The translations under genes and the position numbers were made by a program. The notes under the pieces are model-generated. The model had not been told where the DNA came from, ran no database searches, and saw nothing but the letters and a program-made list of their open reading frames with translations. Below are positions 1 through 5,383 of a stretch of DNA of 9,726 bases, in pieces. Source of the DNA: BMS3ABIN03 sp964418885 (GTDB lineage Bacteria > Bacteroidota > Ignavibacteria > Ignavibacteriales > Ignavibacteriaceae); contig CAYQNW010000112.1 of NCBI GenBank assembly GCA_964418885.1, positions 1 to 9,726 on the forward strand, given 5' to 3'. Position 1 is the stretch's first letter. Every line of letters starts with the position of its first letter.

Positions 1-344
1 ATCTGGATTATTAAGTAATAATGCCAAATCATTTTCATGGAATCATTATTATTGAATCATCAAACGACGTAGGGGCGACCCGCCGGGTCGCCCAAGCCCA
101 GGACAACAAGCAAGGGGCGATTCAACGAATCGCCCCTACATTACAATCGGGTTCATTAGGAGCAATAATAGGGCAGTTCAAATCACAGGTTACAAAAAGA
201 ATACGGAAGGCAGGTATGCCGGATTATAAATGGCAAAGGAACTATTACGAACACCTTTTACGAAAAGAGATGGACTTATATTTTACAAGAAGGTATATCG
301 AACTTAATCCATTAAAATGGGAGTTAGACGATTATTATATATAA
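1..344 (+). pseudogene. RAYT/IS200-like HUH transposase, C-terminal part, broken by an in-frame TAA
   Basis: This is the C-terminal part of a Y1 (HUH) transposase of the REP-associated (RAYT) type; such proteins cut and join single-stranded DNA at palindromes. The visible motifs are MPNHFHG, which holds the metal-binding HxH, and near the end WQRNYYEH, whose tyrosines include the likely nucleophile, followed by the family-typical RYIELNPLKWELDDYY. The family normally has about 60 or more residues before MPNHFH, so the ATG at 21 is not a credible native start. The same frame is open to the window edge apart from a TAA at 12-14, exactly where relatives usually have Tyr (Y-V-I-M-P-N-H). One base change from TAT or TAC explains it. 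I therefore call a nonsense-mutated gene whose start lies outside the window. Residues counted from ATG 21 at about 17-40 are encoded by palindromic DNA (separate entry). No frameshift is seen from 21 to the stop at 342-344, so decay would be recent. The family is clear; loss of function is inferred. Confidence 0.72.
69..140 (+). repeat. Pair of REP-like palindromes inside the transposase reading frame
   Basis: Two GC-rich hairpins lie in frame in the transposase. The first has 9-base arms at 73-81 and 85-93 (gggcgaccc / gggtcgccc) with a 3-base loop. The second has 11-base arms at 113-123 and 127-137 (aggggcgattc / gaatcgcccct), also with a 3-base loop. The outermost segments at 69-78 (gtaggggcga) and 130-139 (tcgcccctac) are complementary as well, so the whole block can fold as one larger structure. 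The two copies start 42 bases apart (72 and 114), which keeps frame, and they encode matching heptapeptides, GATRRVA and GAIQRIA. The end sequences match the intergenic palindrome at 357-386. I read this as REP-type elements that inserted into, or are tolerated in, a variable linker between the HUH motif and the C-terminal helices. Confidence 0.75.
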
Positions 345-356
345 TAAAATTACAAC

Positions 357-386
357 TGTAGGGACATAACGCGTTATGTCTCTACA
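357..386. repeat. REP-like palindrome between convergent genes
   Basis: A 30-base palindrome, tgtagggacataacg followed by cgttatgtctctaca, has 15-base arms, no spacer and one G.T wobble. It starts 12 bases after the transposase stop and ends 5 bases before the stop codon of the minus-strand cargo gene at 392. Its termini (tgtaggg ... ctctaca) match the ends of the palindromes inside the transposase, while the centre differs but stays self-complementary. It is probably a RAYT substrate-type repeat and may also act as a bidirectional transcription stop, although there is no long T run. Confidence 0.7.
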
Positions 387-391
387 GAATA

Positions 392-1237
392 TTACCTAAG
401 AAGAATCATCTTTTTTGTTTCAACAAATTCTCCTGCCTTAATTCTGCAGTAATACACTCCACTCGGTAAATTTGATGCATCGAAAACAACTTCATATTTT
501 CCAACTGGTTTATTTTCATTAACTAATGTTTCAATATTATTACCAAGTACATCAAACACTGTTATCGTCACACTGGATTCTTGTGGAATTGAATATTTTA
601 TTTTTGTGGATGGATTAAACGGATTCGGATAGTTCTGAAACAGCTTATATGAGGCAGGAGTTTGGCTATTAGTAGTTTCTTTAACATCAACGGGTCCGCT
701 GAGCCTTAAGTCATCAACAAATGCAATTCCAGTACTTGTTGTAGGGGCTTCATCATATATGTCTATATAAATACGAATAGAATCTGGGAGATATGGTGTA
801 TCATAATCTATCTGGCAGTCAAATTCTGTATAATTATTTACTGTAGTATCACAATAAAACCACCCGTGACCAATTGCTCTGTCTTGATAATTCACATAGG
901 CTTGAACACTAAAAGACTGGGTAGCAACCGTTGGAAAAAATTTAAAATAACCCTTTAAACTATAGTAGCGCTGAGTAACAGAATAATTATATGAAACCAA
1001 TTGAGGTCCATATGGCGAACCATTATCATCCACCATTTCCAGTTTTGCGGCATATGATCCTGAATGACTATCGTTTGATTGAGTAACAGGTACTACAATT
1101 GGTGGATAATTATTTGTCCACCAATTATCCGGCTTCCCATCCGTCCAGTTCTCAAACCCGCTATTTAATATTTGAGAATAAAGTAAAGAATGAAATAATA
1201 ATATTGCGATAAATATTTGTAAAAGATTTTTTTTCAT
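392..1237 (-). CDS. Secreted protein with jelly-roll-like domain and T9SS type A sorting domain
   Basis: A 281-residue exported protein. Residues 1-21 form a signal peptide (MKKN, a hydrophobic stretch, LLYS before Q22). The mature N-terminus begins ILNSGFENWTDGKPDNWW, the pattern seen at the start of carbohydrate-binding-module-like (CBM4/9-type) jelly rolls. That domain runs to about residue 185 and ends in the usual strand AFVDDLRLSG. The T9SS type A sorting domain occupies 198-281 (KLFQNYPNPFNPST, LPSGVYYCRIKAGEF, TKKMILLR). It is expected to cross the outer membrane by T9SS and be attached to the cell surface or released; a glycan ligand is only an inference. The start is fixed by AGGAG at 1246-1250, eight bases from the ATG. 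The gene converges on the transposase remnant, and the small gene 1338-1475 lies 100 bases upstream on the same strand, so the two may share a transcript. Confidence 0.85.
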   Translation of the reverse strand: MKKNLLQIFIAILLFHSLLYSQILNSGFENWTDGKPDNWWTNNYPPIVVPVTQSNDSHSGSYAAKLEMVDDNGSPYGPQLVSYNYSVTQRYYSLKGYFKFFPTVATQSFSVQAYVNYQDRAIGHGWFYCDTTVNNYTEFDCQIDYDTPYLPDSIRIYIDIYDEAPTTSTGIAFVDDLRLSGPVDVKETTNSQTPASYKLFQNYPNPFNPSTKIKYSIPQESSVTITVFDVLGNNIETLVNENKPVGKYEVVFDASNLPSGVYYCRIKAGEFVETKKMILLR

Positions 1238-1337
1238 TTAATATTCTCCTTTTTAGATAAATTTTGATTTCCTTTGATTGATTTTTCATCTGTGTTACTA
1301 AAATCATTTTGTTGAATAGTAATAACAATAGGGTTAC

Positions 1338-1475
1338 TTAACGACTAAATATTTTACCGAAGTCTGCAATCTCTACAAAATCACTTTGACAGTCTTCGCC
1401 CATAAACGTGAAACAGCAAATAGCTAAAAGAAATAGATTATATAAAGAATGTGATTTTTTTCTTCGCTTCAACAT
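1338..1475 (-). CDS. Small membrane or secreted peptide, 45 aa, unknown function
   Basis: A short reading frame of 45 codons. It begins MLKRRKKSHSLYN, a strongly basic N-terminus, continues with a hydrophobic stretch LFLLAICCFTFMG at about residues 14-26, and has a short acidic tail (GEDCQSDFVEIADFGKIFSR). An unusually good ribosome binding site, AGGAGGAG at 1481-1488, lies five bases from the ATG; this is the main argument that it is real. The layout fits a signal peptide with a very short mature part, or a single-pass membrane peptide. No proper lipobox precedes any of the three cysteines (Ile is at -1 of C20), so I do not call it a lipoprotein. It lies upstream of the cargo gene 392-1237 on the same strand. 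I recognise no family; a leader, a toxin-like peptide or a small envelope protein are all possible. Confidence 0.6.
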   Translation of the reverse strand: MLKRRKKSHSLYNLFLLAICCFTFMGEDCQSDFVEIADFGKIFSR

Positions 1476-2009
1476 AACTTCTCCTCCTGCATATTATTAA
1501 GATTATGTCTTTATCCTTCGGGTAGAACGTAAACAAATCAATAATTAGGTGAACAACTTATGGCATTCTTATCTCAAGGGATTGAAAAGTAATTTTAATT
1601 TGTAAATATTAATTGTTAGAAGCAACTATCTTTGTTGATGGTTTAATATTAGTGAATGACAAAGAATGAGGTCCTAATGAAAAAATTATAATCCCATTAA
1701 CATTTCTCTCTGAAAGGTTGGCTCAACGTTGTTTAATAAATGCAGAGACCTAACACGCTATGTCCATATAAGTTTTTAAAAGGTATATATAGCACAAATC
1801 TGGGATTGTGCCAGATCACTAAAAAACCAGAACCTTCCTTTTTAACACCCGTCTAAAATGTAAAGCAAACAAATAATTTCATCTGAATAAACTGAGATTA
1901 AGAATTGCTTTGGTTCAATAATTTTTTGAAAGGAGTTTAAATTTCGTTCAACGGTTACCATTTTCTAATAAAAAACTAAGAACTACAAACAAATTCATAG
2001 GAGAACAAA
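1476..2009. other. Long non-coding stretch between divergent genes
   Basis: These 534 AT-rich bases separate the small minus-strand gene from the + strand BON gene. They hold the ribosome binding site of the small gene (1481-1488), a decayed palindrome (1741-1770), a 6-base-arm hairpin with arms at 1792-1797 and 1806-1811 (gcacaa / ttgtgc, 8-base loop), an AGGAG at 1931-1935 without a usable start codon behind it, and the real ribosome binding site of the BON gene (AGGAG, 1999-2003). Both promoters must lie here. A TTTG near 1910 and TAAATTTC near 1938 resemble the Bacteroidota -33 and -7 boxes but are too far apart (25 bases) for a firm call. I see no RNA gene and no coding frame longer than about a dozen codons with a start. 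Confidence 0.5.
1741..1770. repeat. Decayed copy of the REP-like palindrome
   Basis: The sequence tgcagagacctaacacgctatgtccatata aligns base for base over 30 positions with the reverse complement of the palindrome at 357-386, with about six differences. Several differences break the self-complementarity, so it no longer folds well. It looks like an old insertion of the same family in non-coding DNA. Confidence 0.55.
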
Positions 2010-2768
2010 ATGAAAACTACCGTTGAATCAATTATTAAACAATTCTTTTTTCTTTTACTAAGTGTTGGATTATTCACAACACTATCATTTGCCCAGAACG
2101 ATGGGCAGGTGATGTCTAAGAATAATCTGAAAATTTTTGTTCAATACAGACTAATTAAAAAGAATTTACTTACCAACGATAACATTCAAGTAGATGTTAG
2201 AGGTAATCAAATTATCCTGTCCGGTACCGTTCCAACTCTCTATGATAAAAATGAAGCGGAGGAAGAAGCGCATTCCGTTGATGAAAATTATGTTGTTGTA
2301 AATAACCTCACGGTCGAAAGTCCGATTATAGCTGATTCGATCCTTACAAAAACAGTTCTTGATAAAATTCAATCGAATCTTTTCTATGGAATGTTCGATT
2401 GGATTACGGCAAGCAGCAATAATGGAGTCGTTACTTTAAAAGGATGGGTGCATCTTCCTTGGCTTAAGACTCAGTTTCAAAATGAAGTTGGTAAAATTCC
2501 GGGTGTTGAAAGTATAGTAAACGAAATAAAAAATACGTTCGGACCCGGCGAAATTGGAATCAGAGCTGCAAGACTAATATATAACGATCCAATGTTTTGG
2601 GGAATGCAATACTTTTCAAATCCACCAATACACATCATAGTTAATAACGGTTCGGTAATCCTGGAAGGTAATGTATCTTCCGAAGTTCAAAGCAGCTGGG
2701 CTGGAAACCTCGTCAGATTTCGTACAGATGCATTTTCTGTTGAAAATGATTTGAAGGTTCAGCAGTAA
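2010..2768 (+). CDS. Periplasmic protein with three BON domains (OsmY-like)
   Basis: A 252-residue exported protein. A signal peptide covers about residues 1-28 (hydrophobic QFFFLLLSVGLFTTLSFA before Q29). Three BON-type units follow at about 40-102, 113-175 and 183-250. Each has the family pattern of a helix, then a short 'v.V.ngvVtLsGtV' strand pair, then a helix and 'gV..V.n.l'. Examples are IQVDVRGNQIILSGTV, ASSNNGVVTLKGWV with PGVESIVNEI, and HIIVNNGSVILEGNV with SVENDLKV. BON domains are known to bind phospholipid membranes, and OsmY-type proteins protect the envelope under osmotic or other stress; that role is inferred here. The third repeat is the most divergent. The ribosome binding site AGGAG at 1999-2003 is six bases before the ATG. 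The secreted helical protein at 2920 follows 151 bases later on the same strand, separated by a hairpin. Confidence 0.85.
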   Translation: MKTTVESIIKQFFFLLLSVGLFTTLSFAQNDGQVMSKNNLKIFVQYRLIKKNLLTNDNIQVDVRGNQIILSGTVPTLYDKNEAEEEAHSVDENYVVVNNLTVESPIIADSILTKTVLDKIQSNLFYGMFDWITASSNNGVVTLKGWVHLPWLKTQFQNEVGKIPGVESIVNEIKNTFGPGEIGIRAARLIYNDPMFWGMQYFSNPPIHIIVNNGSVILEGNVSSEVQSSWAGNLVRFRTDAFSVENDLKVQQ

Positions 2769-2802
2769 GGTTAATCATATTTTATAAAAGTAAAATACTA
2801 TA

Positions 2803-2848
2803 CGGAAGTTATGCAAAAAGTCTTTCCGGCAATACTGCATAACTTCTG
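2803..2848 (+). other. Long hairpin between the BON gene and the next gene
   Basis: Perfect 11-base arms gaagttatgca (2805-2815) and tgcataacttc (2836-2846) extend by a wobble and a C-G pair to 13 bases around a 20-base loop. There is no T run after the stem, so a classical intrinsic terminator is doubtful. Part of the left arm, cggaa (2803-2807), can instead pair with ttccg in the loop (2824-2828), giving an alternative fold. It may be an attenuating or RNA-stabilising element that sets the ratio of the two gene products. Confidence 0.5.
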
Positions 2849-2919
2849 TTAGTTATATAAATAACAAAGTATAAACATTTAAAGTAGATAAGAAATTTCT
2901 AATAAGGAGAATTAAAAAA

Positions 2920-3447
2920 ATGAAGAATGTAAATATTTTAATTTTGTTTTTTTTATTTGGATTACTTAATACAGGTACTACTTTAGCCGACTCACCTGAT
3001 ATTACTCTACTCAAATATTATTCAGCTTATCTTACCGTTAATTTAAACCATGCAATGGGATCTTCGAAAATACTTTACCATCTTTCGAAGGAACCGACTT
3101 TTGATAAAGATTTTCTTGAAACTGAGCTAAGCAGAATTCAGCAGGATATTGATAATGCAAATAACAATATCGCTAACATTATCGTTAATACAGTCAGCGA
3201 TCAGAAAAAGTCGATCGATAAATATCTGGATAAAATAGATGAACATCTTGCCCAGGTATCGCTTGATTTAGATAAAATTGGTAAGAAGCTGAAGGAACAA
3301 AAAGAATTTTCACCGTTGATTTCAGACATTTATTACCAGGTTAATAAGGCTGAAAATGAAGACCATAAAGAGATAAGCAGGATTCTTAAATTAAAGGTGT
3401 TTGATGAACCTCTGCTGGTTAAACCCAAAGTGGAATTAGAACCATAA
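2920..3447 (+). CDS. Secreted helical protein of unknown function
   Basis: A 175-residue exported protein that I do not recognise. A signal peptide covers residues 1-23 (hydrophobic ILILFFLFGLLNTGTTLA, cleavage before D24). The mature part is almost entirely helical and charged. Residues about 63-127 carry regularly spaced hydrophobic residues (FLETELSRIQQDIDNA ... IDKYLDKIDEHLAQVSLDLDKIGKKL), suggesting an antiparallel coiled coil or helical bundle. The protein ends in a proline- and acid-rich tail (EPLLVKPKVELEP). No T9SS tail, lipobox or C-terminal membrane segment is present, so it is probably free in the periplasm. AAGGAGA at 2904-2910 serves as ribosome binding site, about ten bases upstream. 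It lies behind the BON gene and before a hairpin, so the two are a likely two-gene envelope unit. Confidence 0.75.
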   Translation: MKNVNILILFFLFGLLNTGTTLADSPDITLLKYYSAYLTVNLNHAMGSSKILYHLSKEPTFDKDFLETELSRIQQDIDNANNNIANIIVNTVSDQKKSIDKYLDKIDEHLAQVSLDLDKIGKKLKEQKEFSPLISDIYYQVNKAENEDHKEISRILKLKVFDEPLLVKPKVELEP

Positions 3448-3460
3448 ATTGTTTGCAATG

Positions 3461-3499
3461 ATCGCAGATTTAGCCCCACTCAAGTGTTAAATCTGCGAT
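3461..3499 (+). terminator. Hairpin after the secreted helical protein gene, probable terminator
   Basis: Perfect 12-base arms atcgcagattta (3461-3472) and taaatctgcgat (3488-3499) begin 13 bases after the stop codon. The loop holds a further short stem (cact 3477-3480 with agtg 3483-3486). The T run behind it is poor, so termination would rely on the stem or on another factor. The position at the end of the BON plus helical-protein unit supports the call. Confidence 0.6.
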
Positions 3500-3636
3500 G
3501 TTACGATTAATCATAAAATTCTCACTCTGAATTTCAGCCCAATAAAAACACAAGCAATTTTAATAATTATGTATATAATTCACTGATAAGTAAATTGTCT
3601 TTTAGCAACAGCTTAAACTTATTTAGATAACATAAT

Positions 3637-3654
3637 ATTAGATCTTTATCTAAT
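3637..3654 (+). other. Small hairpin just upstream of the STAS gene start
   Basis: Seven-base arms attagat and atctaat surround a four-base loop (cttt) and end 15 bases before the ATG at 3670. No AGGAG lies between hairpin and start. It could reduce translation or stabilise the 5' end; the stem is all A-T except one pair, so significance is uncertain. Confidence 0.3.
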
Positions 3655-3669
3655 TGAGTACAATAGAGC

Positions 3670-4068
3670 ATGGCAATTAAATATGTTTACTACAATGAAG
3701 TTGCAATTATTAAGGTAGACCTAAGGGCAACAATTTAACAGGCAGCAAACCTAAAACAAACAGTCGAATATGATATACAACAAAATATTAGAGATTTTAT
3801 CATCGACTTAAGCTATTGTGAATTTTTTGATTCGACTTTTGTTGGGGTTTTAGTAGTTACATTAAAGAAGCTAAAAAATATTGGCGGTACCTTAAAAATC
3901 ATAAAACCAAAAAACGTTTTTCAATCAATGCAGGAAGCAATAGACGGTTCAAAAATATTTGATATGTATGATACTGTTGAAGTAGCTCTGAGTAGTCTTG
4001 ATAAGACAGATAATATGCAAACTAAGTATTCTAACAGTTATTTAAATGTAAGCAAATTCGCATTTTAA
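3670..4068 (+). pseudogene. STAS-domain (anti-sigma-factor antagonist-like) gene interrupted by TAA at codon 23
   Basis: A frame of 132 codons is intact except for TAA at 3736-3738. Before the stop it reads MAIKYVYYNEVAIIKVDLRATI, the first beta-hairpin of a STAS domain; after it QAANLKQTVEYDI, then IRDFIIDLSYCEFFDSTFVG, which is the conserved strand and D-S-(S/T) phospho-acceptor loop with the serine kept. LVVTLKKLKNIGGTLKI and VFQSMQEAI ... IFDMYDTVEVALSSL follow, the usual helices and strands. Intact members (SpoIIAA/RsbV type) bind an anti-sigma factor and free a sigma factor unless phosphorylated on that serine. Here translation from ATG 3670 would give 22 residues. GAA, CAA or AAA to TAA is a one-base change; there is no frameshift. 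No good ribosome binding site precedes the ATG, and a TAG in the same frame lies at 3664-3666. About 25 residues after the core domain are unrelated to the fold. No kinase or sigma gene is nearby. Confidence 0.78.
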
Positions 4069-4124
4069 TAATTAACATATTACTCTGTTAAAAGACAGAC
4101 TGTAGATCATCATTCACTAAAAAC

Positions 4125-4162
4125 AAAATTGCCTGCACTTATTTCCTCGGCGCAGGCATTTT
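4125..4162. terminator. Bidirectional intrinsic terminator
   Basis: The stem tgcctgc (4130-4136) with gcaggca (4152-4158) encloses a 15-base loop. An aaaa run sits on the left (4125-4128) and tttt on the right (4159-4162), so both strands read as stem plus U run. It lies between the end of the STAS gene on the + strand and the end of the DNRLRE lipoprotein gene on the minus strand, and can serve both. Confidence 0.75.
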
Positions 4163-4244
4163 AATTTCTACTTACCATTATATTTTATTTGAAAATTATT
4201 ATTGTATTCTAACTGATTCAAAAATATTTATAACTCAATTCCAT

Positions 4245-5051
4245 TCATTGAGTTGCTATCTCCCATGAGTCAGGCCAGTTACCACCGGAAGATATTTTAT
4301 ATACAAGTATATCAACACCAAATCCGTACATAGTTCCCAGTTCGTTGCTACCAGATATTTTAGTGCCTATGTTGCTATTGTTAAGTGGAACATCGGATTG
4401 AACTTTCATTAGTAATCTGGGGCCTTTATCCAGATCAGACTGTGTACGTCCAGATAATGCATTCATAGATGTGAATGATCTTGTAAAATCATATTGCGAG
4501 CTATTATCCAGAATCCAGCCATAATTAGTGGAAGGATTATCTAATTGATCTTGTACTAAAAGTTTAATATCACCAGAGGTTCGCCACATATTTTCTGAAA
4601 TAAAAGTACCAATATTAGCTCCTACACTTAACGGTCCAACCGGATTTGGTTGATTATTCCAGGTTATGGTAACGGGATCCCATTCGTCTTGAGCTATACC
4701 AATATTAATTCCTCCATTTCCTGGTTGTCCTGTTCTTGAATCTTCAAAAACATTTATATATGCTTCAAGTACCCTGGAACCAACAGGAAGTTGTGGCATA
4801 AAAAATTTGATATAACTTCTCTGCTCACCATTCGGATCCCCGTGTGCCACTACAAGGCTAAAACCACCACTCCCATTATATTCTGGTATATCCGAACGCA
4901 CAGTTGCATCCTTTATAGCCGCAAGCCAGAAATATGTGATAGTATCTCCACTTCCTGTACTTTGAGGATTTCCATTATTCTTGCATCCACTAATAAATAA
5001 AACGCAAAATACGGGAAGATAAAAACATAAGGTCAATCGTAAATATTTCAT
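4245..5051 (-). CDS. DNRLRE/CBM96-like domain lipoprotein
   Basis: A 268-residue lipoprotein. The signal peptide ends in the lipobox I-S-G-C with Cys23 (MKYLRLTLCF ... LFISGC). After a short Gly/Ser/Asn linker, a domain at about 46-217 has the DNRLRE family hallmarks: KDATVRSDIPEYN at its start, RSYIKFFMPQLPVGSRVLEAYINVF, then DEWDPVTITWNNQP, and SYDFTRSFTS-like C-terminal strands ending in GPRLLMKV. In this family the domain is a beta-sandwich, found in surface polysaccharide-binding or adhesive proteins; the target here is unknown. The last 50 residues (NSNIGTKISGSNELGTMYGFGVDILV ... WPDSWEIATQ) form a separate short segment that I cannot assign. The upstream region has only a weak AAAAGA-type ribosome binding site, unlike its neighbours. 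It is preceded on the same strand by a strong terminator (5264-5302), so it probably has its own promoter, and it ends at the bidirectional terminator. Confidence 0.82.
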   Translation of the reverse strand: MKYLRLTLCFYLPVFCVLFISGCKNNGNPQSTGSGDTITYFWLAAIKDATVRSDIPEYNGSGGFSLVVAHGDPNGEQRSYIKFFMPQLPVGSRVLEAYINVFEDSRTGQPGNGGINIGIAQDEWDPVTITWNNQPNPVGPLSVGANIGTFISENMWRTSGDIKLLVQDQLDNPSTNYGWILDNSSQYDFTRSFTSMNALSGRTQSDLDKGPRLLMKVQSDVPLNNSNIGTKISGSNELGTMYGFGVDILVYKISSGGNWPDSWEIATQ

Positions 5052-5383
5052 TTAAATCTTTTTAAGTTAAATCAATTAATTACTCTTGTAATAAAATCCG
5101 GAATAATAATATTTATATATTTCAACACTATAGTGATTAACACCAACATTATAGTTAGAACGATATGAGAAATAGTAATGTGTTCAAACAGATAATTTGA
5201 TAATAAGGAATTATTGTTAATAGTGCAATATTTTTTATTCAATGAAGAAAAGTCTTTGAGCATTAAAAAAATCCCCACCTGCTTTCACCAGTAGGGATTT
5301 TTCTTGTCCGTTATTTTTGTGAATTATTTCACAGATTTTAAGTTTCCAAAGTATCTATGAAACTGAATCACGACAATGAAGAT
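5052..5383. other. Intergenic stretch upstream of the lipoprotein gene
   Basis: These 332 AT-rich bases hold the terminator of the SBBP-repeat gene (5264-5302) and, left of it, the presumed promoter region of the lipoprotein gene. I cannot pick out a convincing promoter. An open minus-strand frame at 5072-5278 starts inside the terminator hairpin and is not accepted as a gene. Confidence 0.5.
5264..5302 (-). terminator. Strong intrinsic terminator of the SBBP-repeat gene
   Basis: Arms aaaaatccc (5267-5275) and gggattttt (5294-5302) are perfectly complementary, with further pairing of ctg (5279-5281) and cag (5289-5291) inside. On the minus strand the stem is followed by a run of seven T (complement of 5265-5271), about 80 bases after the stop codon of the gene at 5384-6985. 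The + strand also reads as a stem plus T5, so it may work in both directions. Confidence 0.82.

Noticed and set aside
1560..1592. Ten-residue + strand frame (MALLS-like leader peptide) with a weak AGGTG upstream.
   Set aside because: It is too short and not linked to a nearby gene or attenuator structure.
1931..1979. AGGAG followed by a 12-residue frame that would start at ATT (1941).
   Set aside because: ATT is a very rare start and the peptide has no recognisable leader features; the BON gene has its own ribosome binding site further on.
5072..5278. Minus-strand open frame of 68 codons with a hydrophobic C-terminal part.
   Set aside because: Its start lies inside the terminator hairpin of the preceding gene, it has no convincing ribosome binding site, and its residue make-up is what AT-rich non-coding DNA gives.
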